A stretch of 64,000 nt of DNA from the NCBI GenBank assembly GCA_963920525.1, contig OY986435.1, positions 174,752,266 through 174,816,265 on the forward strand. The letters are read 5' to 3'. The position numbers and the translations under genes are program-made. The DNA is from Dichetophora obliterata. Its lineage: Eukaryota > Arthropoda > Insecta > Diptera > Sciomyzidae. The first letter of the stretch is position 1, and the number at the start of each line of letters is the position of its first letter. The notes under the pieces were generated by a model, which saw nothing but the letters and a program-made list of their open reading frames with translations, did not search any database and was not told the DNA's origin. Shown piece after piece: positions 44,112 through 56,341 of this stretch.

Positions 44112-45271
44112 TTTTTATAATATGACGAATCGAAAAAATCGATTGTTTTAAGGAAAGACTTCTTATTATTATAAATTATTTTTTTATTCTGTAATTTTTA
44201 ACTTTTTTTGGAGCTTAATATAAACCTTTATAAATGAAAATATGTTTATAATATTTGTTATTACCTGGCTATTATTATATACCTGGTAATTATTTTTGAT
44301 CAATAGTGCTTAAATCGATGTTTTGATCATCCCCCTTCCAACAATTAAGTACTGAATGTGTAAATGTACGGCGAAAATCGTTTCACCAGATCAGATAAAG
44401 TTAAATTTTTACTTGTGCCCTACATGTTATTACCACTGCCCTATCTTAAATTCAACTCTGGCTACGGCCCTGTTCATTTAGAATGTAATTTAATCTACAA
44501 CAGTTGATATAAAATAACTCAAAAGATCTTCTAGCACATAGAGGAACATTGAAGTATATTGTACTCAGTAAAATGGGACTATCCATGTAAAAGTTCTATA
44601 ATCCAACTTGCATAGTTCTCCGAATCTTCAAAGAAGGAAGATTTCCTAGCTGTAGTCGATATTTATAAGGAGGTAATTGAAAGTAGGTATCCCTTTACAT
44701 ATTGTGTAAAAAGATTAGAAGAAACCTTTTTAATAGATACAATATCGTCAATATAACACCCAAATAGAGAGCACCAAGCAACTGAAGCATATTCGACGTG
44801 AATAAAGTTTAATATAAAAGAAGGGGTCCTTAAACTCATTTGAACATCGTTTTTGAAACCCGATTAATGGCGCAAATTCTGAGATAAAGACTTACTCACT
44901 TGACCGTTAAAAGCACCATCTTAGTAATGAATTGAGTAAGTACAAGGCGGCCGTGGCATACTCGTTAAGTGTGTTAAGAGGCAATGAATGCCCAAATTCA
45001 GTACTGTTACGTTTGCGAAACACCAGAACTTTTTGAAGACTAAAAGCTTTATTAATAAAAAACATGTACAAGCCTTACTTACTAACCTTAAAAGTTTTAG
45101 TATCTAGAAATGATAGTAAAAATATGTACATGGTGGTTCGAATAATAATATACATATTAAATACCACTATCTGAAACAAACTTTTTGTTCAATTGAAATA
45201 GAAACGCCTTTGTGTCTTCCATCACAGATGTATTTTCATTTCTTGAAAACATAAGCCTTTTTAAGTATGGG

Positions 45272-45492
45272 TCTGTTCGGAAATGCATCATGATGCGCAA
45301 ACTGCTTTTGTAGCACAAGCAAAATGTTAAAAAGTCCATTTTTGCAACACTGCAAACGTCAAACGTTCTTTAATGCAATTTTTCTATCAAGCGTCACTCA
45401 TCATTCCCATCAAAAAAATGCACGCTGTAATTTGGACGCTTGAAAAATGCGAGTTGGGCGCATACTGCAATCGTGATGCATTTCCGAACAGA
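45272..45492. mobile_element. MITE, 221 bp, ~33-bp imperfect terminal repeats
   Basis: TCTGTTCGGAAATGCATCAT at the left and its inverse (ATGCATTTCCGAACAGA) at the right, with a further inverse block (GCAAACTGC / GCATACTGC). Non-coding. No target duplication could be fixed. Confidence 0.75.
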
Positions 45493-48400
45493 AACTTTTT
45501 AACTTAAGTCCAGTTCTCGGTTATTTTTGTACAAACTTTTAATAATAGGCACACCACTATTTATCATAAGAAGCTCGGCCAAAGTTTCTGAAAGTTCTGA
45601 AATGGCTTATTCGTTTTTTTTTTTTTACTTCAAAGTGCACTTGTATATAACTTGTTAAAAATATATTATAGTTAGCTTTTTATTTGCTAGAATTAATGCA
45701 TTGAAGTTTTTTAACTCAAATGGTATTTAAGTGAAAATTTCGGTGCCTTAATTTTAGATTCAATGAAAATAGTTGAAAATCTTTTTAGTTTTTTTTATGC
45801 CAAGAATGAAAAAACTTTCAAATTAAATATCTTGCATTATTACATATTACTCAATTCACCAAAATTCTTTTGGTTTTGTTTTTTATTTTATTTTTGGTTG
45901 AGTTTTTTTTATTGCTTTTTTACAAAGCAATGCTTAGCTGAAGTACAAGAAAATTTGTATTTGATAAAAATTCTACTGAAGCATCTTCGGTCTAGTTTTA
46001 GCCATTAAAATAACCTGTACAAACTTCCACCAACTCACCTCGAACAACAATCAGACAAGAAGGGCAACACTTAACATGTAAAAGCTTCGCATAGAATACT
46101 GCCCTAAGGACTCGTGGAGATGTTACTGTGCACTGCCATAAGCTACTATCAGCGCTGCTGCCAATTGATACGCCCCCCCCTTTTCATAGCTTCAGAAAAA
46201 GTTAAGTGAACATTTTTTCTCATCTATATATGCTCTTAATTAAAAATGCATTGAATTCATGCATAATTTTGCACGATAAGAGCCGCATGTCTGTCCGTTT
46301 CCGTTCACGTTCATTTCGACTGTCCGTCCTAAGGTTTGTTCTTTCCTCATGCTGAATATGAATGGCTAGCGCATCTACTGCAGTGGCAAGTTGCGATGAG
46401 TGAAAAGTCAAGTTAAGGAATACAGTATGTTGGCAATAATAGCTGCATGCAAAGGTTGTTCTGTGCACGGGAGGTTCTCGCAAGAACAGGTGCGATGGCA
46501 ACATTAGAGGTGATGCAGTGCACGCCGAGCTCACTGTGGACGGCCGGAAAGAAGAACAGAATCACTGACAGTGAGACGGACAGGCAGACAGTCCTGTACA
46601 TGGACAATTTTGCTATTTAAATTGCGAACTGCTTTCATTCGCATAATAATAATAATCCAGAGTTGCCATATAGACCCCCACCGTGCACAGATACTCTACA
46701 GCTGCAGAGTATTTAATGTACATCTGATGTTCTTTTCATTCGTTCAATTCGTTTTTATCTTTTATATTCATTTAAGTTTTATACTCTATCTTTTGTACTT
46801 TTTTAAAGTGGAACTTCATTTCATTTCATTCATTGCCTCTATTTAACATAATTTCAATTAAGTGGCCAAACAGCAGCATATAAAATTGAAAAAGAGTTAT
46901 AAAAACAACAAAACATACGAGTATGGCAACAACAACAGTCACCAAATGACATTCGGCTGACGATTAAAATAAGCACATAAAATTGAATGTTATTCATGTT
47001 TCATTTTTGTTTTTTTTTTTTGGTAGCATTAGTGCCTCCATCCAAAATATGAAATGCATAAAAAGTATTCGTGAATAAGTCATTAATTCCTATTAGTAAA
47101 AATATGTTAAGATTTTTTTAAAGATTTTAAGTTTAACATTAAAATGACCACAATATGGTCAAAAATTGAGAGAAAATAGATTACACAAGGCTAACTTGAT
47201 TTTCACCTTCGAGGTATTTTCGAAAATACAATAAAAATTAATTTTTAAAATACTATAAAAAAATTTTTTTAATTAAGGTCAAATGATGGTCAAATGATGG
47301 TCAAATGACAAAAATCTGAATATCTTAAGAATTTGATCTAATTTGGAAAAACTGAAAATGCCACTAAGTTCTACGACCGAAAATTAAGTTTACGTATCTC
47401 AGCATTTTTTTGTGTCTTTTCAAAAGTTGAAAATTTTACTACAGTGTTATTTAAAGAGCAATGAGGCATTGCTTATCATCATTTGAATTTCACAGACTGT
47501 CTTAGAAAAATTTTGGTCAATTTATATGTATACGTTCTGAAAACGCTAGCACGTAAGCAACAATACATAGGAAAACAATTAAGGAAACCATTTATATTTA
47601 TTATATGTCTGCTAAACAAACTAAGCATGTACATTAAACAATTTTCAATTTATCTTCATGCTATGGTAATTAAATAATTTGGAATATCTGTGCTTTTATT
47701 TAATATATAAAAATATGCTTAATTAGGAGGGGTTGGAACCCCCTGAAACCCCCATATCTACGGCGTTGGAAACGGCGTGCCAATATCAAGTATCTTTTAA
47801 CAGTGATTCAAGTATCTTTTAAAAGATCAAGTATCTTTTATTTGAAAAAACTTTGATATAATAAAATTTCACTTAAGTTTTCATTGAACGATTTTACTAA
47901 CGCTAATCTCAAAATCACCAGTTTTAGAGAAAAAAAGAAAAAAAGTAATAGTAGTTTTGAGATCAGCGCACCAAGATTAGTCAAAAATAATACAAATATT
48001 GCTGGGAAAATCAAAAAATAAAAATTTTGTCCCCTGAGTTATTCAAGTAATATTCAAGAGGTGAATACCCTTATTATACTGTAAAATTTTTGGAAAAACA
48101 AAAAACTCTTAACTGTTTCCTTATTTCAAATATGAAAATATTAAAAAAAATGGTTTTTTTTCATGCACTTGTGCAAACTTTAAGCCGTGTGCGCACGGGT
48201 TTATATGCATTCGATCTTGCTAAAATATTTTACGAATTTTTTTGATTTTGAACAAGATCAACATTTTTTTAAATTAACAAAAAATTTTTTTATGATGAAT
48301 GAGTGTTACAATATGCCTTAAAAGTTTAAAAATCGTTGTTCGATATTTTAACTGTTTAAAAAAATCCTAAAAATACCTTACATTTTTGAGCGCTGGACCA

Positions 48401-48557
48401 CCTGCCTTGCCTTAAGTGCCTATGAACATTCAATGAACAGTCTGAATTCGCAATTAAAATCTGCACCTAAAATAATTGGCATCTTGTGATAATTTTCTAC
48501 CTGTTCAATGGAACCTTGCTCTTTTTGTTGTTTGGATAGCTAATTCTCAATACTTTT
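45493..48557. other. No gene recognised; one GC-richer block
   Basis: 46260-46720 is richer in G+C and CpG than its surroundings, with no frame I can recognise. It could be non-coding host sequence or old repeat. 47280-47310 and 47780-47840 have short direct repeats (TCAAATGATGG three times; CAAGTATCTTTT three to four times). The rest is AT-rich. Confidence 0.45.
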
Positions 48558-49027
48558 TACTACGTTTCCATGGCGAGTTTAGCCTGAGTTGGGTTTTCGT
48601 CAAGTTGGCAAAATGGCGTTTCTAGCTCGATAGTGTTTCCATGCACAATATTGAGTCGAGTTGGACTGCGGCCATTCTATTCGCCATTTTTTCTCAGTAT
48701 AAATATGTGCTTTCAGAAGGTGCAGAATTAATTAAACATGTTGAGTCTTTAATCAGTATTAGTTTCCGCTGCTTTGTGTGCCTGCTGAACGGTTTGTTAC
48801 ATTTTATGTCAGAGCAGTGGCAGAAATAAAATAACAAATAATCAATAAAAACTCGCTTTACAGTTGAGCAACTGTTTCATCCAATTCTGAACGCATCCAA
48901 TCTAACTCAGTTAAATCAAAACAAGTTTCGTGGAGTTTGGTGGATTTAACGAAATTCAACTCAACTCGCGTTTCCATGGCGAGTTAAGTCGGGGTTGCCT
49001 CGGGATTAACTTCCCAGTTACGTAGTA
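48558..49027. mobile_element. Candidate MITE bounded by TACTACGT / ACGTAGTA
   Basis: The outer eight bases are exact inverses and the following ~25 bases are loosely so (CGAGTTTAGCC versus the inverse of GGGATTAACTTCC). A CGTTTCCATGGCGAGTT block near the left end (48563) recurs as a direct repeat at ~48970. No coding sequence. Confidence 0.5.
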
Positions 49028-49819
49028 TTTGATCGATAATTGTGATCTGCTGCATTATAGCTTAACGCATTCACAATAGAATATGTAGGATAGCTAATGC
49101 ATAATCCTTTTAATAAACTCCTGTCATCTACTGCAATGTCACTGGTTACTTTCAAAGAAATATTTTTAATTTTATATCCTCTTGTTGTAATAGATGCAAG
49201 TAAAAAAAAAACAATTCTAAAAAAAGGTGTATGGAAAAAAGTGTCGTTTTTGAGATTTCACTCAAGCAAATCACAAAACGAGGCGTAAAAAGCGTTGCTT
49301 CAAAAATTGTACAGTATACTTATTTATGTTTATATTGCATTATCTTTAAAACTAAGTACACTAACCATAATAAATAATATATTAAAATATTCTTTATTTT
49401 ATTGACTTTTCATATACAATTAACAAACATTGCGAAAAAAATATTCTTCTTATAACAAATTAACAAAAAACAAAACAGGAACATTTCCTAAAGCCAAAAA
49501 AAAAAACTTGTACACTCTTCATATTACGCAGTATGGAAAGGTACCGTCATCAAATCCAATTTTCTTTTCATTTATCGACTCCACATGTAGTTTGCTCTAA
49601 ATGTTTCTAATGTGCATATGACAGTTCAAGCGAAAGAAAATAAAAAATTAAATGGATTCAAAGCAATCCTTAATAGAAATGAAGAAGTTAATTATGCAAC
49701 CTTGTTGATAGAAGAAGAGTTTGAAGAAATGGTTTCTGAAATGGCAATGGTAATTGCAAGCCGCACTATACGGTCAAATATATTATTGATATGTACCAGA
49801 AAAATAGTTTTTTGATTTG
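49028..49819. other. No gene recognised
   Basis: AT-rich with short open frames of no recognisable domain. Confidence 0.4.
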
Positions 49820-50240
49820 ACCAAGTGGAAGTGGAAAGCCAAAAAAAGCCTCTCTTCAAATGCAAAGGAAAAAATTCGAATAATTAACGAAAATCCCAAA
49901 ATATCCGCATAATATATAAATAATAACCCGAAACAAGCCGTCAAATGGACGACATTTCGTATGGAGAAATAAGAGTACAGCATTGAACCCCATAAAAATT
50001 AATAAAACGGCTAAATACGGCAACGGCAGTGTTATGGTTTGGGGTGCAATGGGAGCAAATGTTGTTGGAAACTTTCAGTTTGCTTGAAGGCACAATAATG
50101 ATACAAATCATTCCTCGCTTGTGGTTGAGGAATGGCTGCTGTTCAACTTTAAAAAGTGCTACCCCATCCATTATTACTCCTGACAACATACAAACTTTGT
50201 CTCCATCAATACCAAAAAATTACAAGCTGTTTTGATTGCT
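49820..50240 (+). pseudogene. Degenerate Tc1-like transposase
   Basis: Plus-strand pieces in several frames resemble Tc1-like transposases: a Lys-Ile-Arg-Ile-Ile-Asn-Glu-Asn-Pro segment near 49870 and Gly-Ser-Val-Met-Val-Trp-Gly-Ala-Met near 50025-50055. Terminal repeats are not visible. It is a different family from the element at 56319. Confidence 0.6.
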
Positions 50241-50453
50241 AAGAGCAATCACACAAAAGACTAGTTTTTAGAAATAATGACGTAAAATCTTTGTGTTTTA
50301 AGAATTTCTGAAATGAACAATTTTTTTCATTAAATGTAACTTTATTGTGTTTCTGCCCTGTTAGTGTTAAAAACAAAGCATTTAAAAAATATAAAAAAAC
50401 AAAATGTGATACTGATAAATTAATTTTTTCTCAAAAACGAAACGAATTCGATT

Positions 50454-52200
50454 ACTTACACAATTTTTTTTTATAAAGAGTTTTTTTTTATGATTGAGAG
50501 AAATTTGAAGGCAAACCCTTCATCTTTTTGGCAGTATATTAATTCAAAGCGCAAAACCAATGGAATTCCGTCGAGTATGGAGTTAAATGGCGTTAAAACA
50601 AATAATTCCCTTGAGTCCTGTAATCTTTTTGCTGAGTTTTTTCACACTGTTTATGAAAAATATAATGATTTGACGTCTTCTGATGTAATCACTAGTTTTG
50701 ATTCTCCACACATTGATTTCTTAGAAAATAATAATGTTTCAATAGGTGACGTATCATCCGCTATATCAAACTTAAAACTTAGCTTTAAGTATGAACGTGG
50801 TAGTTTTCCGCCAATGTTTTTTAAACTTTGTGCTGACGATATAGTAAAGCCGAATAATTTCTTGTTTAATTTCTGCCTTAAATCAGGCATTTTCTTAAAT
50901 TCTTGGAAAATTTGCTATGTTATTTCTATTTTCAAATCCGGTGATCGTAAAAATATCACCAACTATAGAGCCATTGTCAAACAAAGCACTTTTGCAAAAT
51001 TGTTTGATCATATAATCAAAAAAAAATTATTTGATCACCTAAGGACTGCAATATGCGACTGTCAACATGGATTTTTGCCTGGAAAATAAACTTGTAGAAA
51101 TCTGGCGTTGATTTCAGGCAATATTGTTGATGCATTAGAAAGTTATAAGCAATTAGATGTTATATATACTGATTTTTCGAAAGCTTTCGATAAAGTTGAT
51201 CTTAACATTTTACTACTGAAGTTGAGTAAATATGGTCTGTCAATTATTTTGCTTAAGTTCTTAAAAAGTTTTTTAATAAACAGAAAACTTGTTGTGAAAA
51301 TAGGAGCAACAACTTCTGAGGTTCTTATTGATGCGTCATCTGGAATTCCTCAAGGCACTCACTGTGGACCATTACTCTTCCTAATTTTCATAAATGATTT
51401 ACCAAAATGCTTAAAATTCTCTAAATGTTTAATGTTCGCCGATGATGTTAAACTCTTCTTTAAAATCTCAAAATCATCTGATTGCCTTAAGCTTCAGAGT
51501 GACCTTAAGCGCTTCCATGATTGGTGTACTCTAAACAACCTTAGTTTAAATTTTTCAAAATGTTCTGTTGTGACATTTTCGAAAAGCATAAATCCTTTAG
51601 AGACCCAATAACAATCAAAACACTTTATGTAGCACTGGTTCGTAGCGTAATTGAATACTGCTCCATCATTTGGAATCCTTTGTATGTTGAGCATTCTAAT
51701 CGTATTGAACGACTTCAGCGGAGCATAACCAGGTATGCGCTTAAAAAGATGTATTGGCCTCATGGTCTTCCTTCCTATAATTCGCGACGCAAGCTCCTTG
51801 GCTTGCAATCTTTAAATGACAGAAGAACCTCGTACTCTTTGTTATTCGTATACCACATTCTTTTGGCAAAATAAATTGTAGTGACATACGAGATCGTTTC
51901 GTTTTTTATGAGCCTCCAAGATCCTTGAGGACTAATAGACTATTTGAAGCTAGAACTCATAGAACAAATTACGCCGCAAGTGAGCCTATTAATAGATGCA
52001 TTTTACTTTGTAATTATTATGCGATCGTCCTTGATTTTAATTCAATTGAACACCACTTTAATTTAAATCTTTGTGCGTTATTTAATTAATTAATTAATTG
52101 TGTATTAGTTAAGATATTTGAAAAACTTTTGTATATAGTCAGTACGATATTATCATCCGTAGACTGAATAAATAAATAAATAAATAAAAATAAAAAAAAT
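50454..52200 (+). pseudogene. Jockey-like LINE reverse transcriptase, broken, with 3' tail
   Basis: 50490-51089 carries the linker and RT fingers (Ile-Phe-Lys-Ser-Gly-Asp-Arg-Lys-Asn-Ile). 51108-51611 carries the palm with Tyr-Thr-Asp-Phe-Ser-Lys-Ala-Phe-Asp, Gly-Ile-Pro-Gln-Gly and the intact catalytic Phe-Ala-Asp-Asp. 51560-51874 and 51900-52060 carry thumb and C-terminus. A stop at 51087-51089, shifts and a deletion near 51590 inactivate it. The 3' end is an AAATA-type tail at ~52165-52205. The endonuclease is missing. Confidence 0.85.
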
Positions 52201-52205
52201 AAACT

Positions 52206-52424
52206 TAAATTAAATAAAGTAAATAAATTCATTAAATAAATAAAATAAACTTAAGCAAGTTTACTGCTTAAGTAAATATTTGTCAAAAGAGTTTAGAAAG
52301 GACTGTTTTTCCACCACGACCATGCACTAGCTCACTAGCTCATGCATAACGCATTCTACGTGATTATTCGAATTTTTAAAAATTTTTTTGAATTCGTAAA
52401 AAATGTAAATGTAAAAAATATGGG
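52206..52424. other. No feature seen
   Basis: Short AT-rich gap after the LINE tail; contains further A/T runs only. Confidence 0.4.
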
Positions 52425-52725
52425 GCATTATTTTTGAAGTGATCCACCTAAAATTTAAAAGGATGCATATAAAATTTTTACCATGTATAGTGCTTGTAGT
52501 TATACACTCCTGGCGTAAATTTTTTTGGCCTTAATTAACGAAAAAACTTTTTACAGGGTGTTTAATTTTTGATTTTAGTGTGAGAATGTATAAGTAAAAA
52601 TTATTGTAACTTTTTAACGAACTGACCGCTTTGATCAAATGAAACACCGAATGAAATATATTTTGCCTTCAATTTTTTTATAAGAATTTAAGAAAATAAG
52701 AATTTTATTGTTTTTTTTTTTTTGT
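52425..52725 (-). repeat. Dispersed repeat, uninterrupted copy (partner 59990-60980)
   Basis: Matches 59990-60980 in inverse orientation: CTTTTTACAGGGTGT here and ACACCCTGTAAAAAG there. It lacks the 648-bp insertion present in the partner and so shows the empty site (around 52507-52517). Confidence 0.75.
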
Positions 52726-53525
52726 GAAATTATCGAGTAACTCGTGATATTTTCGAGTTCCTCTTAAGTGTTCGAGTATTTTTTTTACTTATGTTTGTTT
52801 TTTTTACATGTTCTCAACTTAACTCTAAACATTGTTGGCAAATCTCTAAGAATTATTATTTTGTTAAGATAAGTTGTATTCAAGGAAACTATTTTTATCC
52901 CTAGAAATCTATAAATTCAAGTAGTCAAAAGAATGAGAGAGAGAGAGACCGTTAGTGGTGTAAGAGATGACCGTTTCTAATTCACGAAATGCAATTGATA
53001 GTTTCGATTTTCATGAACCTAATTGGTGTTTTCTAAATTCATCAAATTAATTTCACTGCTTGACTTTGCCGTTGTTAAACTATATAAAAATGTACTAAAA
53101 GAAACTTGAACCACATTCACCATATGCACCTTTCACCAAAATTTATTTCTTTAAAATTTAAAGTTCCTAATTTTCCAAATAACTGGAAGAACTTAAAAAT
53201 AAGTAAAATCTTGAATACATTCATAAGTTTAGAACAGTGCTTCAAATGAAACATGGCAACTCTGTTCAGAAAAAACTGAGCTGATGTAACCGTATTCTAT
53301 TCAATGAGTCGTTTTAAAGTTAAATTTGAACGCACCATATCCCAGTAGTTCCAGTCTTAAAGAAATCTCAAATGAATCATGTACGATTTTTCTTGATCCT
53401 TGACGAAACATGCTGATTTGGCTGTACGTTTCATTGACGAAAATTTCATATAAATGTTGCAAATTCGTGCAAGACGCAATGCAGATGCGTCGGAATTTAT
53501 CATGCACGAACCCAATATCGAAATA

Positions 53526-53687
53526 CACCTAATCCTGTTTTTGCACGGTACATACGTTCCAGAAAATATCGTGTAAAAAAAAATCAAAACGTGAAAATAA
53601 CGTGTAAAAACAGGATAAGTTTATTTCTGTCGACCGTGTTATTTCAAAATCGTGTAAAAAAAGACCGTGCAAAAACAGGATTAGGTG
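53526..53687. mobile_element. Tiny TA-flanked MITE, 162 bp
   Basis: CACCTAATCCTGTTTTTGCA and its exact inverse form the ends; the perfect inverted repeat is 24-27 bp depending on whether the flanking TA is counted. TA lies on both sides (53524-53525, 53688-53689), as for Tc1/mariner-type MITEs. CGTGTAAAAA motifs recur inside. Confidence 0.85.
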
Positions 53688-53829
53688 TATTGAGGGAGCT
53701 TCGTTAATGAAAAGTAGACAGGATTATAAAGAAAATTCGTCAAGGAATTAAAATCGAAATGTGCTTCTGGACCGAATTCAACGTCGTGTGATATATTCTA
53801 TAGGGATAAAAATATTTCATCCTCTCTCA

Positions 53830-54190
53830 ACTCTATTGGAAATGGACGTAATGTTGGTTTCGTAATGGCCTGACGCCACCACACCGTATGTTTTCGAGGT
53901 CCACTCGGGCAGTTGTCCAAGCCCACTCCTTTACCATTGTTTGATGCCACACAGAACCTGACGTTGTTGTGATTATTCGTTCCTGAAATGTACGGTAAAG
54001 TTTTACGGTAAAATAGTGTCCTTGAGAGCGTGTTTCCCGTCAGTTTTGAGCTGTGCAAATTTAAAAAAATCTTCACTGGAACTACTCCATCTTTTCAACC
54101 TCTAACTAATTATCACCCATCTTCCAAATCAACACAATGCTCATACATTTATTAGAAACATCACCTGAGCTTTCACTCTACAAAAAAGAC
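53830..54190. repeat. Dispersed repeat shared with the window end
   Basis: 54031-54152 matches 63880-64000 in inverse orientation (GAGCTGTGCAAATTTAAA, CTACTCCATCT, TATCACCCATCTTCC). A minus-strand frame of 92 codons (53798-54076) has no recognised domain. Confidence 0.65.
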
Positions 54191-55038
54191 AAAAATGATA
54201 GCAAATTGTCAAAATCAAACGAATTCGACAGCAATGGCAATGACACCTAAACAGTGGTGTCAATTAATATTTAAATACTATCGAAAACCATCGATAGTCA
54301 GTCCAAAACTGACAGTCACGATAGTGTGAAATTATCGACAGTGTCATCGATAGTTTGCGAACTCTACAGTTTTGCCTCTGAACGATTTGGCGGATTACAA
54401 ATATCATGAATATCTTGAAGTTGTTGGTAAAGAGTGGGAAAAAGTTAGGCGCTGACAACCGCTACTTTGTATTATATTTTTTATGAATTTTTTTTAAGTC
54501 CAGCAGCTCATGCAGAAACTTTCTTTAAGAAATCATCACGAAAAGTTCCTCAATAATGCCACGAACTACTGGGATAGTGTGTTAACATTCACATACGCGT
54601 AGATAAATTAAATACGTGTATATAAATTATTTTCACTATAATCAGCTATAAATCATGAGTGTTCTAAGCATTTTAACCCAATAAGAAATGGAAACATATT
54701 CCCAAAACATGTAATATCGAAATCCATGCATGGGAAGAGGTTCAAATAAAATTATTTATTTATTTATTAGTTTATTTCAGTCAATGAACAAAGTTCTTAC
54801 AGACTAAGCAATTAATATAATAGGAAAAAAAGAGAGAAATACATGGTATGATATGAAATACAATAAATAAAAGCTAACAATTTTGTAAAAAGTAATACAT
54901 TAAAAATTACAATTCAATAATTGCTTCAGTCCACATTTAGGCACAGAGAAATAAACATAACACTTAGTTGCTAATAAATTAAAATTTCATAATACTCTGT
55001 GTATAGGAGAGTTCATAGCATAATTTGTTCTGCATGTA

Positions 55039-56301
55039 TTGGGGGTTGGAATTAGTTTTAAAGGTTTTCTAAGAGATGGCGTAACTATCAATAGATCGCA
55101 TCGGGCACACCTGTGACTATATTCATTTCAAAGCACATTGTGTAAGCTTCATTTTTCAGTATGTGTCATTCCACTGAAGTGTAAACAACATATATTTTTT
55201 TCTCTGTGAACATGTCGACTTTCGTTCCAACAAAACGCAATTTGCGGGAAGGTTTACTTTTGTGCTTCCATTTGAAGGAAAAAGCGGTTGAAGCACAACG
55301 CACGCTTACTGAGGCTTACGGGGACTATGCTCCATCGATTTCTACTTGTAAGTACTGGTTCCGTCGGTTTAAAAGTGGTGATTTTGATACGGAAGACAAA
55401 GAGCGTCCGGGCCAGCCGAAAAAGTTTGAAGATGAGGAATTGGAGGCTTTGCTCGATGAAGACCCGTGTCAAACCCTTCAAGAATTGTCAAAATCATTGG
55501 GAGTCGACTTATCAACGGTCGGCAAACGCTTGAAGGCCATGGGAATGATTCAAAAGCAAGGAAATTGGGTGCCGTACCAGTTGAAGCCGAGAGACGTTGA
55601 ACGGCGATTTTGCATGTGCGAACAACTGCTTCAACGGCATAAAAGGAAGAGTTTTTTGCATCGTATTGTCACTGGCGATGAAAAGTGGATCCATTACGAT
55701 AATCCTAAGCGAAAAAAATCGTGGGGACCACCCGGCCATGCATCAACATCGAGGGCCAAGCCGAATATTCATGGCGCCAAGCTTCTGCTGTGTATTTGGT
55801 GGGATCAGAAGGGTGTCGTGTACTATGAGCTGCTGGGGAACGCTACCAACAACAATTGATGCAATTGAGCCGAGCATTAAAGGTTAAACGGCCGGAATAT
55901 GCCAAAAGACACGACAAAGTGGTTTTTCAACATGACAACGCACGGCCACATGTTGCAAGAACCGTCAAGGAAACGTTGGAGGCGCTGAATTGGGATGTGC
56001 TACCCCACCCGCCTTATAGCCCAGACATAGCCCCTTCCGACTACCACCTATTCAGATCGATGACGCATGGCTTGGCTGAGCAGCGCTTCACTTCTTACGA
56101 GGATACCAAAAAATGGGTCGATTCGTGGATTGCCTCAAAAGACGAATCGTTCTTCCGGCGCGGAATCCATATGCTGCCAGAAAGATGGGAAAATGTTGTA
56201 GCTAACGATGGACAATACTTTGAATAATATACATTGTACCGTTGTTTCTAAATAAATGCTCAAAAACCGAAAAAAACCTTTAAAATTAATTCCAACCCCA
56301 A
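55039..56301 (+). mobile_element. mariner element, copy 2 (1263 bp, 22-bp deletion)
   Basis: TA on both sides (55037-55038, 56302-56303) and inverted ends starting TTGGGGTTGG or TTGGGGGTTGG. Copy 1 is 1284 bp; the difference is mainly a 22-bp deletion in the transposase at 55834/55835. It lies in a LINE on the minus strand. Confidence 0.95.
55212..56227 (+). pseudogene. mariner transposase, copy 2, frameshifted
   Basis: It starts at the ATG at 55212 and is collinear with copy 1. The 22-bp deletion after Tyr-Tyr-Glu-Leu-Leu (residue ~208) shifts the frame to a stop at 55857-55859; the correct frame resumes to 56227. It keeps the conserved Pro in YSPD-I-A-P and the Gly and Arg that copy 1 has lost. 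All three catalytic aspartates are still encoded, but in two frames. Confidence 0.93.
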
Positions 56302-56341
56302 TATCTAAATAGAATATACAGTGTATCACAAAAATAAGTAT

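Larger units (their letters stand above)
42328..44472. mobile_element. hAT-like element, 2145 bp, 8-bp TSD TTCATTTA
   Basis: The ends CAGGGCCGTAGC and GCTACGGCCCTG are perfect inverted repeats, and TTCATTTA is duplicated exactly (42320-42327, 44473-44480). Eight-base duplications and CAGGG termini are typical of hAT elements. Removing the element and one TTCATTTA joins the LINE frame across the site, confirming the limits. An unusual G-run is at 42341-42352. The inside holds a nested MITE (42683-43338) and a broken minus-strand ORF (43810-44111). Confidence 0.85.
42180..44980 (-). mobile_element. LINE C-terminal fragment split by a hAT-like element
   Basis: Minus strand: 44900-44690 resembles the RT thumb (Glu-Tyr-Ala-Ser-Val-Ala-Trp); 44680-44480 the C-terminal region (Leu-Pro-Pro-Tyr-Lys-Tyr-Arg and Arg-Arg). 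After the hAT element, 42327-42180 continues as Leu-Asn-Glu-Pro-Leu-Arg-Ser-Ala-Cys-Gly. Several stops and shifts; only the terminal part of the LINE is present. Confidence 0.68.
53333..54581. mobile_element. Inverted-repeat element, ~1.25 kb, with two nested repeats
   Basis: The ends CACCATATCCCAGTAGTTC (53333) and the inverse of CACACTATCCCAGTAGTTC (54581) match with two mismatches over 19 bases. Terminal regions resemble 6590-6836. Inside are a MITE (53526-53687) and a dispersed block (53830-54190). 54270-54360 has several TATCGA / ATCGATAG motifs. No transposase is seen. Confidence 0.6.

Noticed and set aside
45763..46008. 81-codon open frame with hydrophobic residues as a small membrane protein
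   Set aside because: The composition follows from T-rich sequence; there is no homologous copy or codon bias to support it.
46260..46720. A host exon or promoter in the GC-richer block
   Set aside because: No frame has recognisable protein similarity and no splice-bounded open frame stands out. Composition alone is not enough.
47280..47310. Short TCAAATGATGG direct repeats as a CRISPR-like array
   Set aside because: Three tiny adjacent repeats without spacers in eukaryotic DNA; replication slippage is enough.
54270..54360. Cluster of TATCGA / ATCGATAG words as a DREF-type promoter
   Set aside because: No gene starts nearby and the words lie inside an inverted-repeat element; similar words occur by inverted repetition.
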